Of a stretch of 64,000 nt of DNA, positions 12,111-22,920 are shown piece after piece. A program made the translations under genes and the position numbers. The notes beneath the pieces were generated by a model. That model made no database searches and was not told the DNA's origin. It worked only from the letters and a program-made list of their open reading frames with translations. The stretch lies in NCBI GenBank assembly GCA_965153355.1, contig OZ231126.1, positions 70,246,001 to 70,310,000 of the forward strand, written 5' to 3'. The stretch comes from Flaccisagitta enflata. Its lineage: Eukaryota; Chaetognatha; Sagittoidea; Aphragmophora. The stretch's first letter is position 1; each line of letters opens with the position of its first letter.

Positions 12111-12485
12111 GACGGCCTTAAAGGAGGTGGTGACAGATACAGCACAAAAGATGGTGGTGAAAATCATGGCCCCAAAGATGATGGTAACAGAAACTACACC
12201 GACGCTCTGAAGAAGATTAGCCATATGTTATTTTCGATTGTTTCTTTCCTTAATCCGTATAGATCTTTTTTTTTTTTGGACACTTATGCATTCTATTGCC
12301 CATTTGTGCCATTTGTAAATTGGAGAATTCTGGCCTCCTTTTGTAAGGGCAATGTTGTTTCAACTTTCATATAAAACTGAGATCTTGTAATTGTATTCCT
12401 CATCATACCCTGATGAAGCATATTTTGCTAAAACACAAGGGGTCGGTCGTTAAGCCTTCCTTCCATTCTATTTGATGATGAAAAT

Positions 12486-12525
<40 letters not shown>

Positions 12526-13378
12526 GATGATGATGCCCCTCATACCGCAAAAAATATTATGATTTAAAGATGAAGATTGCGTAATGACCAAAACACGAAG
12601 TCGAGAGGCAGATCATAGAAAACGTAATGACTTGGATGCGCTTTGAATTAGGGAGTGAAATCTTTCTTTAGAAAGAAAAAAACCTTCCTTGGTAAAAAAC
12701 GTGGGAAGAAAATAAATGTCATGCAGGGACATGTCTCTGTATTGTATTTAGTTAGTCGCTCGGTTGGTCTAACAATCTGTAGGGTCTTTACAGACCTATC
12801 ACCCTCTATCCAATTGTAATGATGGCCCAAATTGTCACTACCCCTTAGAAAATACGAGCGACTTGAGTAAATCTGGGTAAAATGTGAACGCCAAAGCGCG
12901 ATGTCTGTAAGGCACCTTACACTCGGCAACCGCTACTTCTCATTGACATTCATGCACTGGCACACGTGAGCGGGGCTCGCGACCGCGAGCTGTTCAAAAA
13001 TAAAGAAGCCAGTAAAGAAGCCAAAAAGGATACCTGAGTTACGAGATAACTTCGAACATTAAAACTTTGTTCTAAATTTGTCCTGTCCATGATAAAGAAA
13101 CAAAAATCACATAAGGCGTCTCAAAACATCAGTGTTGCTCAATGGAACGACAGTATTTCTTACATTTGAATAAGTGAATGCAAGCCACAAACCATATTTA
13201 AGAATTACTCGCATGCATGACCGAATTTTTTGCGTTGTCAATACTTGATCGAGATTAATCGTACTTGCTGCAATATGTAAATTTGCTTTTCGGAAAACAG
13301 TCTGCCTTTGATAATGAAATTAGCAAAGCTGAAAATTTCTACCACTGCTCTCTATGCAAGCATGCAAGCACGCAATCT
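12111..13378. other. Spacer, no gene recognised
   Basis: Mixed sequence with an (ATG)n tract at 12473-12535. Small frames such as the 93-residue minus frame at 12648-12929 show no recognisable motif. Confidence 0.45.
12473..12535. repeat. (ATG)n microsatellite
   Basis: Roughly sixteen ATG/GAT units with one AAG interruption near 12523. Confidence 0.9.
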
Positions 13379-13380
13379 AA

Positions 13381-13427
<47 letters not shown>
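13379..13427. repeat. (GACA)n microsatellite
   Basis: About eleven ACAG/GACA units, then decayed units to 13447. Confidence 0.93.
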
Positions 13428-13429
<2 letters not shown>

Positions 13430-13990
13430 TCAACAGACAAACCGACAGAACATAGGGAGTAAATTTTGACAGATTGTCAGCGTTTCATTTTTCTTGTTTA
13501 GGGCCAAAATTAACACTGATTAAAACACCATTAAAATGCCTGGTGCATCAATCAGGCGTGAACTGATCATCACATGGCTGTAAACTCAAGCAAAATCGAA
13601 AGCTGAACTGTTCAGTTATGGTTGTCTTGTCAAATCCAAAAGTTTCTAACAACGACTTGTGTTAGACAGACCTGTTCCACGAGTATTCCTCTCAAGGTCT
13701 AGAGCGGTTTGACACATCATCCTACAGAGAAGAGAGGGTACGACGAACGGCCGGGATAGACGCCTTATCATATGGCTTTTGTCCCCCATGATCATTCGCG
13801 TACACTCTGCTTGGCGTCATCTGAAAGAGGAGATTAAGCTCTTTCTTAGCTATTAATTTCATGCGTAGCACCATTCAGCCCCCAAAACTTACCAACTTGC
13901 CCAAACGCTTCATGAGAAAAAGGGAAATCCAACAAACTCTGCAGGACTCAAAAAGACCAAAGGGACTTCGTCTCTTCGACTTTTTTCCAA
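13428..13990. other. Spacer, nothing recognised
   Basis: No ORF over 60 codons and no repeat boundary seen. Confidence 0.5.
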
Positions 13991-13991
13991 A

Positions 13992-14356
13992 TAAACAAAC
14001 AAGCGTTTAGAAAATAACGCTAATTGAATTTATGTTTGAATCCTATCGTTTTGGAAAGCAATTCAGGGTAGCTTCCTATGACTATTGAGATTGTACTGAA
14101 ACGAGTTGAGGATTTTTTGGCCTCAGGTACCAGAACAATGAACTTTTAGTAAAGGGCCTCTATCTATACATGTTAGATTGAAACCAGGTCAAATGTGTTT
14201 TCCCATTGATTTTCACAAAAATGAAGGGTTCTTTTGTAAAGAACACATCTAAAGCATATATCATAGGTATTTTCATTGTTTTTATCATTCAAGAAGTTTC
14301 ATCTTTAGTAATATGAACTAGAAAGGCTTTATAAAGCTTTTCAGCGGGATGCACTC
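13992..14356 (+). repeat. Direct repeat copy 1 (about 370 bp)
   Basis: From AAACAAACAAGCGTTTAG to CAGCGGGATGCACTC it matches 15088-15455 with only a few differences (a 2-bp indel near 14103 and a T/A change near 14235). No coding frame is conserved. It is a dispersed or segmental duplicate of an unknown element. Confidence 0.93.
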
Positions 14357-14495
14357 CTTAAAGGGAAAGGTTATGATACTAATCTCATGTTTTGATCTTT
14401 TTTCGTGCCAAACTTGTTACAGTGGTCTATATTGACTTGCTTTATTTAATGATTGTCATTTTTTTCCAGTTTTGGGCTTATTTCCTATGATAATG

Positions 14496-14733
14496 AATCA
14501 TTTGCGTTAGTCAATTTATGAAATTGTGCATTTTGCGCAATTTTGACCCTAAAACTCAATTTAAACAGATTTGAGCCTCAATTCTTTTTTGGTTTTATTG
14601 CATTTTTAGCCTTCCTACGATGCAAATTAGGCATTGGTTGAGGTTTTCAGAGATTTTTGTTGAAAAAAATTGAGTTTTAGGGTCAAAATTGCGCAAAATG
14701 CACAATTTCGTAAATTGACTAACGCAAATGATT
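14496..14733. mobile_element. Foldback element with 67-bp arms
   Basis: Arm 14496-14562 (AATCATTTGCGTTAGTCAAT...) is the near-perfect inverse of 14667-14733, around a loop of about 104 bp. This is a MITE-like or snap-back structure. I could not identify a target duplication. Confidence 0.85.
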
Positions 14734-14877
14734 AGTGCAACCCGCAGATTCTTGGCTATTTCTTGTACATTGGCTGCTGCCGATCTTCTGTTTTAGGGGT
14801 ATAATCGAAAAAAGAATAAAATTAACCCCAAAATCCGCTAGAGGCGCCCTCGATAGTGACATAGACTGACTTAAAAC

Positions 14878-15013
14878 TAGGGATGTGGAAGCGATTGACC
14901 GCTTCCAATTTGGAGGATGGGATAGCTACTAGTATTTGAACTGTAAAATGGAAGCGGAAGCGGAAGCGGAAGCGGTGGAAGCGGCATAGAAATTGACCGC
15001 TTCCACATCCCTA
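14878..15013. mobile_element. hAT-like MITE with a GGAAGC core
   Basis: The termini are TAGGGATGTGGAAGCG and its inverse CGCTTCCACATCCCTA, flanked by the 8-bp direct repeat CTTAAAAC at 14870-14877 and 15014-15021. An 8-bp duplication with a TAGGGATG-type end is the hAT signature. The 136-bp body is mainly GGAAGC hexamers. Related GGAAGC elements lie at 31585 and 33825. The 33825 copy is also followed by CTTAAAAC, which may reflect target preference. Confidence 0.8.
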
Positions 15014-15087
15014 CTTAAAACAATTGGCACCTCCATATGACGATGAGATATTGCGCTGACTATGTTGCTAGTGTAGTGTGAATATTT

Positions 15088-15455
15088 ATAAACAAACAAG
15101 CGTTTAGAAAATAACGCTAATTGAATTTATGTTTGAATCCTATCGTTTTGGAAAGCAATTCAGGGTAGCTTCCTATGACTATTGAGATTGTACTGAAACA
15201 AGAGTTGAGGATTTTTTGGCCTCAGGTACCAGAACAATGAACTTTTAGTAAAGGGCCTCTATCTATACATGTTAGATTGAAACCAGGTCAAATGTGTTTT
15301 CCCATTGATTTTCACAAAAATGAAGGGTTCTTATGTAAAGAACACATCTAAAGCATATATCATAGGTATTTTCATTGTTTTTATCATTCAAGAAGTTTCA
15401 TCTTTAGTAATATGAACTAGAAAGGCTTTATAAAGCTTTTCAGCGGGATGCACTC
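15088..15455 (+). repeat. Direct repeat copy 2 (about 370 bp)
   Basis: Partner of 13992-14356. It is followed at once by the GGTCTGGTTTA minisatellite, whereas copy 1 is followed by unrelated AT-rich sequence. Confidence 0.93.
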
Positions 15456-16075
15456 TTGTGGTCTGGTTCAGGTCTGGTTTAGGTCAGATTTAAGTCTGGT
15501 TTATGTCTGGTTTACATCTGGATTGATTCTGGTTTATGTCTGGTTTAGGTCTGGTTTAGGTCTGGTTTAAGATGGTTCAAGTCTGGCTAAAGTCTGGTTT
15601 AGGTCTCGTTTAAGTCTGGTTTGAGTCTGGTTTTAGTCTGGTTTAAGTTTTGTTAAGGTTTGGTTTGAGTCTCGTGCATGTCTGGTTTAAGTCTAGTTTA
15701 TGTCTGGTTTATATCTGGTTTAGGTCTGGTTGAAGTCTGGTTTAGGTCTGGTTTAGGATGGCTTAGGTCTTGTTTAGGTCAGATTTAGGTCTGGTTTATT
15801 TCTGGTTTAAGTTTGGATTAATTCTGGTTTAAGTCTGGTTAAATTCTGGTTTGAGTCTGGTTTAGGTCTGGTTTAGGTCTGGTTTAGGTCTGGTTTAGGT
15901 CTTGTTTAAGTCTGGTTTGAGTCTGGTTTAAGTCTGGTTTAAGTTCAGTTTAAGTTGGTTTAAGTTGGTTTGAGTCTGGTTTAAGTCAGGTTTAAGTTTG
16001 GATAAGGTCTGGTTGAAGTCTTGTTGAAGTCCGGTTTAAGTCTAGTTTAAGTGTGGTTTGAGTCAATAAAGAGAT
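15456..16075. repeat. 11-bp minisatellite (AGGTCTGGTTT)
   Basis: About 55 imperfect units of AGGTCTGGTTT/AAGTCTGGTTT. It ends just before a family T 5' block (16096-16141), so it may be the amplified core of a minus-oriented T element whose hairpin end is missing. Confidence 0.9.
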
Positions 16076-16095
16076 TCAATAAGGAGTCAAGTCAG

Positions 16096-16141
16096 TTCAG
16101 TTATTTTGTTTCGCACGCGACTTATAGGTGTTGGCCTTGTT
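16096..16141 (-). mobile_element. Family T 5' end, solo
   Basis: On the minus strand it reads AACAAGGCCAACACCTATAA followed by GTCGCGTGCGA, the same block as at 48916 and 62446. Confidence 0.7.
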
Positions 16142-16306
16142 CCTTTTAATGCCCACTCTCTGCCTTCAATCTCTGTGCAACATTCGATAAAAGTCTCTCT
16201 GTTTGAGCTCCGACTCCGTCGTTGAGTTAAAAGCAATGATCGAGAAAAGGCAATTGAAAGGACTGGGATAGTTTGGCCCTCATCCTAGTACTACACATGG
16301 AAAAAA

Positions 16307-16532
16307 AACAAGCCAGACCAGGCAACGATGCGTCCGGGCTGTGTCTCTATGTGTATTGATCATGTGGCATATATGGAGAGACAGATGGACGAACAGACAG
16401 TGGGATAAGGCTCTCAAAACATGTGGGTTGATCATTTGTTTCAGTATAGGATCTGGCCAAAAACAGCTGAGAAACGCGGATTTCGCAAAGGTGTAACGGA
16501 GCGACCGACCAACCGACCCTGCTTTGTAGATG
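16307..16532 (+). mobile_element. Hairpin element S (family S), truncated
   Basis: 5' block AACAAGCCAGACCAGGCAAC with GATGCGTCC, then GTGTATTGATCATGTGGCAT, TTGATCATTTGTTTCAGTAT, GACCGACCAACCGACC, and a final TAGATGCG that lacks the second half of the hairpin. Its intact TTGATCATTTGTTTCAG is the empty site for the large palindrome inserted in the S copy at 48.7 kb. Confidence 0.78.
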
Positions 16533-17833
16533 CGAACTGATCAATTATTTGCAGACCTCAGGCCAGTTTTAAACAATTATCATAATCTTATCAAAAGCCG
16601 GGAAACGATACTGTGTAAACACCAGTTGATAATATATGACATCATTGGTAGGAGCAAGGACAATGTGACATTACGCCACTATCTTTCGGTGGAAACAGGT
16701 AAGGACGGAATGCAGCCAATGCCGTAAGAGTGGCGTGTTCAAGAATTGCATAAAATTGATTGAACATGCTCTGCAGATGTTTTGGCACGGGTTACCATAT
16801 GTATAACAAGGGGAAATCCTCGTTTGGCATTTTTGAGCCACCCCCAGACTGCCCGTCGCACTGAAAGATGGCCACCAAAGGCCAAAAAAGGCCAAAATTG
16901 ATTTCCCACCCCCCACTTTAGAAAAATGCAAAAGCAGTTGAATTTTTATTATCAAGCATGGTTTTTGGGCTCGTTGGACACAAAAAACATAGGTAGGTAG
17001 TCAGGTGGGTAGTTGGGTGGGGTGACCCATGGGGTGAGGGTAAGGTGGCCAAATTGGCCAAAAATCACCCCCTGATGGAGGTGGTTGTAAAAAATGACGA
17101 AAATCAAAATTGTTGATTTTTTTGACAAAAATACATCCCATTTAGTGGGATTCTGCAAAAAAATTGGTATTATATGGGTTTTTGGACAAAAAACGGCCTA
17201 AATGAAGTTTTGGGGGTTGTTGTAATTTTTGCTGGCTGAATACCTTACCTTTGTTTGCTTTTAGTTTCTAAACGCTTTAATTGCCAAAAATCTGGTTGGT
17301 CTCATCTGATAGCCCTTTTGAAAAGCTTTCAGAAGCTCATGAATTTTAATTGATTTAATTCAGAAATGGCGGTAGAGTGATCTCCCAAAGTACAGTAAAA
17401 AATCATACTTTGGAATCATTTGACCCATCAACTTTGTTGGCTTATAACTTTTTATTGGTAAAAGCTAGTAAAACGCAATTGGTCACATTTGAAAGATCTT
17501 TTGAAAATCTTTCAGAAGCTCATGAATTTTAATTGATTTGATTCAGAAATGGCGGTACAGTGATCTCCCAAAGTACAGTAAAAAATTATACTTTGGCATC
17601 ATTTGACCCATCAACTTTGTTGGCTTATAACTTTTTACCAGTAAAAGTTAGTAAAACGCAGTTGGTCTCATCTGAAAGATCTTTTGAAAATCTTTCAGAA
17701 GCTTATGAATTTTAATTGATTTGGTTCAAAAACGGCTGTACAGTGATCTCCCAAAGTACAGAAAAAAATCAAACTTTTTCATCATTTAAACTGTAAACTT
17801 TGTTGGCCTATAACTCTTTTTGGTTAAAAGCTA

Positions 17834-18340
17834 CAGTAGATGTCGTCTAGACTTGGAAATACGGGGGAGCTCATAACCTGAGCATCAGTGCAGTGAGGGG
17901 ACTGATATTTTGCTGGTGTAATGTATAGACCCTAAGGGGTTGATGATGGGGTATGGCATCCCCCTACGGCTTACCTTACAAAAAAACTTTTATTATAAAA
18001 CTTAAGGTTCAATCACTTTTTTGGCAGAATTTCAGTTTTATCTATTTTCTTAAATAACAAAACCAACCTGGGATTCGATCTTGGAACCTTTGAAGAAATA
18101 AACTGATCAAGACAAACCTGAAGCCAAGTGAGTTAACCATTAGACCAATTACCGCAGCCGTTTGGATAAGCGAATTTGATTTAGTATATTCAAGAGAATT
18201 TTCTATCCACAGAGCTGCCATACCCCATCGTCAACCCTATGGGACATAAGCATTATGCACACACAGTTTCATTTCATTTGCACAAATGGTTGTTAGGATA
18301 TGAGGGCCCCCGTATTCCCAAGTATAGACGACATCTACTG
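17834..18340. mobile_element. TA-inserting MITE with CAGTAGATGTCGTCTA ends
   Basis: Ends CAGTAGATGTCGTCTAGACT and the inverse of CAGTAGATGTCGTCTATACT, with TA on both sides (17832-17833, 18341-18342). The opposite arm of the giant palindrome (about 20873-20890) keeps the uninterrupted site AGCTACTATAATGCGG, so the insertion and its TA duplication are shown directly. Probably Tc1/mariner/pogo superfamily. It contains a tRNA-like segment (18062-18159). A relative lies at 50550-51086. Confidence 0.92.
18062..18159 (-). tRNA. tRNA-like segment (pseudogene or SINE-like)
   Basis: The minus strand begins GGCTGCGGTAATTGGTCTAA and has a box A-like TTGGTCTAATGGTTAACTC and, 60 bp on, a box B-like AGATCGAATCCC. 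The ends do not pair as an acceptor stem and no anticodon arm is convincing, so this is a decayed tRNA-derived sequence inside a MITE rather than a functional tRNA. Confidence 0.4.
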
Positions 18341-18565
18341 TACTATAATGCGGTTGGTCTCATTTGAGAGATCTTTCAAAAAACTAACAAAAGCTCATGA
18401 ATTTCCACCAATTTGATCCAAAAATGGCGATACAGTAAACATCAAAGATACAGTAAAAGTCAACTTTGCTCCTAGCTTTTTATCCTCAAAAGCTAGCAAA
18501 ACATGAAATATCTTAACTAGTTGGCCTGGACTCAATTTGCGAGTTGTGAAAACCAGCAAAAACAA

Positions 18566-19391
18566 GGCCGGATACATGGCTACCCCAGTCGTGTGGGGGG
18601 TGGGCAGGAGCAGTGCTGGAGAAGGTCACTAACGCATTTGGGCAGAAGCAGTAGGCTGAAATAGCACAAAAACGCCAAAAAAGTAATAGTTGCAAAAGCG
18701 TTAATGGTCAGCGGTACCCGTGCTCTGCCTAAGTTGGTTGTGGTTGAAGTTGAGGGGGGAGCAGGGCAGCGGCCCCAAAGGGGTCGATGACCTATGCTTT
18801 CACACATATGGGGGATTTTCTCCTCCTCCTCCTCCGTCCCTCCCCTCAAATCCCAGTCTTAAGGCCCAAATTCCAGTCTTGAGGCCCAAATCCCAGTCTC
18901 GAGGCCCAAATCCCAGCCCCGAGGCCCAAATCCTAGCCTCGAGGCCCAAATCCTAGCCTCAAGGCCTATATCCGAGCCTGGAGGCTGAGATTTGGGCCTC
19001 AAGGATCTGGGCCTCTTGGCTGAGATTTTGACCTTAAGGCAGAGATTTGGGCTTCACAGCTGAAATCTGGGCCTCCAGGCTAAGATTTAGGCCTTGAGGC
19101 TGAGATTTGGGCCTCAAGACTGGGATTTGGGCCTCAAGACTGGGATTTGGGCCTCGAGACTGGAACTTGGGCCTTGAGACTGGGATTTGAGGGGGGGTAC
19201 GAAGGAGGAGGAGGAGAAGGAGAAGAAAATCCCCCATATGTGTGAAAGCATAGGTCATCGACCCCTTTGGGGCCGCCGCCCAAAAAGGAGACCAACCATC
19301 CAACCAACCAACTGACCAACCGATCAACCAGCCGACGGACCAAAGGACAGACATAGCGGGGTGTAGAGTTGCGTAGCACGCGACAAAAAAG
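18566..19391 (+). mobile_element. Composite T(G4) hairpin element
   Basis: Family T 5' block (AACAAGGCCGGATACATGGC, GGGTGGGCAGGAGCAG) up to an A-run at 18682, then the whole G4 element, then the T tetranucleotide tract (CCAACCAACTGACC) and T hairpin end GTTGCGTAGCACGCGAC plus A-run. The same T/G junction recurs in the opposite arm and at 36.38 kb, so the composite may move as a unit. Confidence 0.8.
18683..19281 (+). mobile_element. Hairpin element G4 with inverted core
   Basis: 5' block (TAATAGTTGCAAAAGCG, GGTCAGCGGTACCCG), first hairpin motif, CTCCTC tract, 20-mer core (AGGCCCAAATCCTAGCCTCG type), terminal GGGGCCGCCGCCC. The core flips orientation near 18970-19000, after which the units read as GAGACTGGGATTTGGGCCT, so the core is itself a foldback. 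Confidence 0.82.
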
Positions 19392-19613
19392 CACACACAC
19401 ACACACACACACACGCATGCACATGCAAGCGCACGCATATACACACGCTAACAGGCGCAATTGCAAAGTTAAAATTTCAATTGTCTCATGTTTGTATCAT
19501 TTGAATTCTTTCTAAATGTCAAACAGTAAAAAAGCAAAAGACGATAAAAAGAAAATCTAGTGACATTCATTATTCTCTTTCCCTCTCTCTCACCGTCTGT
19601 TTCTCACCGTCTG

Positions 19614-19654
<41 letters not shown>

Positions 19655-19733
19655 GTGTGCCTCTTGTATATGTGCCTACATGCGTGCAACTTTGCAACTG
19701 CGCCTGTTAGCGTTTGTATATGCATGTGTTTGC

Positions 19734-19786
<53 letters not shown>

Positions 19787-19787
19787 T
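19389..19787. repeat. Palindrome centre with (CA)n, (CT)n and (TG)n
   Basis: (CA)n at 19389-19412 mirrors (TG)n at 19735-19785, with matching GCGCAATTGCAAAGTT and AACTTTGCAACTGCGC words beside them. The unpaired loop holds (CT)n at 19614-19652 and AT-rich sequence at 19475-19610. Confidence 0.88.
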
Positions 19788-20668
19788 TTTAGTCGCATGC
19801 TACGCAACTCTACACCCCTGTCCTTTTATCGTCGGTCGGTCAATCCGTTGGTCAGTTGGTTGGTCGGTCTCCTTTTTGGGCAGCGGCCCCGGAGAGGACA
19901 ATGACCTATGGTTCCACATATGGAAATTTTTCCGGTCTGATGTTTACGTCCACCCCCCCCTGCAAAGCCTCAAAGCAGGCCACTTAGACCTCAAAGCTGG
20001 CCTCTCAGACCTCAAATCAGGTCTCTCAGACCCCGAATCTAGCGTCTCAGACCTCCTATCAGGCCTCTCTAACCCAAATCAGGCTTCTCAGACTACAAAT
20101 CAGGCCTCTGGGATCCCAAATCAGGCCTCCCAGACCCCAAATCAGGCCTCTCAGACCACTTATCAGGCCTCTCAGACCACTTATTAGGCCTCTCAGACCC
20201 CAAATCAGGCTTCTCAGACCCCAAATCAGGCCCGTCACATCCCAAATCAGACCTTGTGGACCTCAGACCAGACCTCTCAAACCCCAGATCATGCCTCTCA
20301 GACCCAAGATCAAGCCTCTAGGACTCCAAATCAGGCCTCTAAGAACCCTTATCAGGCTTCTCAGACCCCAAATCAGGCTACTCATGAGCTCCAAATACAC
20401 ATTCAAAACCCAAAACAAAATTGCCCTGTGTGGAATCATAGGTTATCGACCCCTCTGGGGCCGCTGCCCCATTACCTCAACACTACAATACTAGATAATA
20501 TCAATGGGGCATCAGGAACAGCTGACCATAATGACGCTTGAGCGACCTGTTACTTTTTGTGCTATTTCAGCCAACTGCTCCTGCCCAAATGCGTTAGTGA
20601 CCTTCTCCAGCACTGCTCCTGCCCACCCCCCACACGACTGGGGTAGCCATGTGTCCGGCCTTGTTTTT
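19788..20668 (-). mobile_element. Composite T(G5) hairpin element
   Basis: Mirror counterpart of 18566-19391. T hairpin end TTTTAGTCGCATGCTACGCA at the left, then G5, then the T 5' block in inverse (GTCCGGCCTTGTTTTTG). Confidence 0.8.
19877..20549 (-). mobile_element. Hairpin element G5
   Basis: GGCAGCGGCCCCGGAGAGGAC end, a C-run, about 23 units of a 20-mer core (CAGACCCCAAATCAGGCCTCT type), the inverse block and 5' end (CAGGTCGCTCAAGCGTC on the minus strand). It sits at the position equivalent to G4 in the other arm yet has a different core, so one of the two cores was replaced after the palindrome formed. Confidence 0.8.
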
Positions 20669-21954
20669 GCTGGATTTCACAACTCGCAAATTGAGTCCAG
20701 GCCAACTAGTTAAGATATATCACGTTTTGCTAGCTTTTGAGGATAAAAAGCTAGGAGCGAAGTTGACTTCTACTGTATCTTTGATGTTTACTGCATCGCC
20801 ATTTTTGGATCAAATTGATGGAAATTCATGAGCTTTTGTTAGTTTTTTGAAAGATCTCTCAAATGAGACCAACCGCATTATAGTAGCTTTTAACCAAAAA
20901 GAGTTATAGGCCAACAAAGTTTACAGTTTAAATGATGAAAAAGTTTGATTTTGTTCTGTACTTTGGGAGATCACTGTACAGCCGTTTTTGAACCAAATCA
21001 ATTAAAATTCATAAGCTTCTGAAAGATTTTCAAAAGATCTTTCAGATGGGACCAACCGCGTTTTACAAGCTTTTACCGATAAAAAGTTATAAGCCAACAA
21101 AGTTGATGGGTCAAATGATGCCAAAGTATAATTTTTTACTGTACTTTGGGAGATCACTGTACCGCCATTTCTGAATTAAATCAATTAAAATTCATGAGCT
21201 TCTGAAAGCTTTTCAAAAGGTCTTTCAGATGAGACCAACCAGATTTTTGGCAATTAAAGCGTTTAGAAACTATAAGCAAACAAAGGTAAGGTATTCAGCC
21301 AGCAAAAATTACAACAACCCCCAAAACTTCATTTAGGCCGTTTTTTGTCCAAAAACCCAAATAATACCAATTTTTTTGCAGAATCCCACTAAATGGGATG
21401 TATTTTTGTCAAAAAAATCAACAATTTTGATTTTCGTCATTTTTTACAACCACCTCCATCAGGGGGTGATTTTTGGCCAATTTGGCCACCTTACCCCCAC
21501 CCCATGGGTCACCCCACCCAACTACCCACCTGACTACCTACCTTTATGTTTTTTGTGTCCAACGAGCCCAAAAACCATGCTTGATAATAAAAATTCAACT
21601 GCTTTTGCATTTTTCTAAAGTGGGGGGTGGGAAATCAATTTTGGCCTTTTTTGGCCTTTGGTGGCCATCTTTCAGTGCGACGGGCAGTCTGGGGGTGGCT
21701 CAAAAATGCCAAACGAGGATTTCCCCTTGTTATACATATGGTAACCCGTGCCAAAACATCTGCAGAGCATGTTCAATCAATTTTATGCAATTCTTGAACA
21801 CGCCACCGTAAGAGTTATGCATGTATGGCCACATCGATCAATTTCATCACTGACCCTGTCTATCTGCGCGCGACTTGGGTAACCGTGTATCCGGCCTAAA
21901 CAAACAGTCAAACACATCTTTAGTCGAAGACTAGCGACTCTTTCAGAGGCTTTG

Positions 21955-22142
21955 TCCGTCCATCCATTCAGCCGTCCGCCTGTCCATCCATCGATCCGTA
22001 TCACATGCGTTTCCGCCGCCCTGGCCGAGGAACTTGTTTTTAGATGCGTCCGTCCATCCATTCAGCCGTCCGCCTGTCCATCCATCGATCCGTATCACAT
22101 GCGTTTCCGCCGCCCTGGCCGAGGAACTTGTTTTTAGATGCG
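21955..22142. repeat. 94-bp tandem duplication
   Basis: Two adjacent, practically identical 94-bp units (GTCCATCCATTCAGCCGTCC... to ...GAGGAACTTGTTTTTAGATG). Each unit runs from the tetranucleotide tract of one hairpin element to the T-run and hairpin start of the next, so the join is a head-to-tail junction of elements. Confidence 0.93.
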
Positions 22143-22247
22143 TCCGTCAGAAATGCATCTCTGTAAGAGGGTCTGTCCGTCCGTCCATTTCGCCTGTGCA
22201 AAAACCGCGTTTCTCGGCTGTTATTGGCCACGGTGAGATCCTACACT

Positions 22248-22442
22248 GGGTGCAAGAGTCTCGGTGGCGCAGATGGTTAAGGCATAGGGTTCAAGTCAAG
22301 TCTAGTAGTGAGCTATTGCTTTCGAACATGGGTTCGATCCCTGCAAGAGGCCAATAATTTTTTTCATGATGAGGGTGGTAAAAACGCGAATTTCAAAACC
22401 TGCCTCAGAATCGCGACTCTGGCTTGGAGTAGAAACGCACCC
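22248..22442. mobile_element. Harbinger-like MITE with 3-bp TSD (putative)
   Basis: Starts GGGTGC and ends GCACCC, with ACT on both sides (22245-22247, 22443-22445). Removing it restores CCTACACTGAAAC, close to the intact S copies (TTTCAGTATAGG in inverse). GGG-type ends and a 3-bp duplication fit PIF/Harbinger, but the inverted repeat is short and the preferred TWA target is absent. Confidence 0.6.
22258..22353 (+). tRNA. tRNA-like sequence (Leu/Ser-type, likely pseudogene)
   Basis: GTCTCGGTGGCGCAGATGG (box A) and GGGTTCGATCCC (box B) with a 3' AAGAGGC that pairs partly with the 5' GTCTC. The long spacing suggests a long variable arm or an intron. A TTCAAGT loop would read CAA (Leu), but its stem does not close well. 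It sits inside a MITE, so it is probably a captured or decayed tRNA. Confidence 0.45.
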
Positions 22443-22582
22443 ACTGAAACAAATGATCAACCAACATGTTTTTGAGAGTCTTTTCACCCGTCTGATCTTC
22501 CATCTGTCTCTCCAAACATATGTCGCATAATCAATACACGCTGAGACACAGCCCGGACGAATCGTTGCCCGGTCGGGCTTGT

Positions 22583-22920
22583 TTTTTTTTTTAGTTGGAT
22601 ACTAAATTCAAAGATTCCTTTATTGAATTTTCTAATCGGAGTGATATATTTATTAAAGTAGGGTTGAGTAGTAATGTTGTCCAACTTTCATATGATGAGA
22701 TTAGCTAAATGATATGGTGGAGGTAAAATCTTTGATCTTTAGTCAAGTTCACTCTTCTTTACTAACTAATAAGTAACAACGTTGGTTATTGATAATGACC
22801 CTATGTCCCCTCTGACAATGGAAACATGAGTGAAATGGAAATCTTGAACAAAATCAAAACAAAACACTACCAGGCTTTAGAAAATTCGAGCTAAAGTTCA
22901 AAAGATAAACATGGATTTGA
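22583..22920. other. Spacer, nothing recognised
   Basis: AT-rich, no gene or repeat boundary seen. Confidence 0.5.

Larger units (their letters stand above)
16731..21805. mobile_element. Giant 5.1-kb foldback (palindrome) with 9-bp TSD
   Basis: The arms start with TGGCGTGTTCAAGAATTGCA at 16731 and its inverse ends at 21805. The 9-bp direct repeat CCGTAAGAG flanks both sides (16722-16730 and 21806-21814). Homology between arms runs inward for more than 2 kb to a centre near 19575, apart from a 507-bp insertion in the left arm (17834-18340). Both arms carry the same nested pair of hairpin elements in mirror image. Very long inverted repeats with a 9-bp duplication recall Mutator-related and Foldback/TU-type elements. 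No transposase frame was seen, so it is non-autonomous. Confidence 0.9.
22131..22582 (-). mobile_element. Hairpin element S interrupted by a MITE
   Basis: Left end TTTTTAGATGCGTCCG with hairpin, TAAGAGGGTCTGTCCG, then S interior, and the 5' block at the right (minus strand: AACAAGCCCGACCGGGCAAC, GATTCGTCC). The body is split at 22248-22442 by a 195-bp insertion. Confidence 0.8.

Noticed and set aside
9491-12145. 884-residue minus-strand ORF and the 467-residue and 342-residue plus-strand ORFs
   Set aside because: All read the 27-bp minisatellite. Several frames on both strands are open at once, and no start context or unique domain is present.
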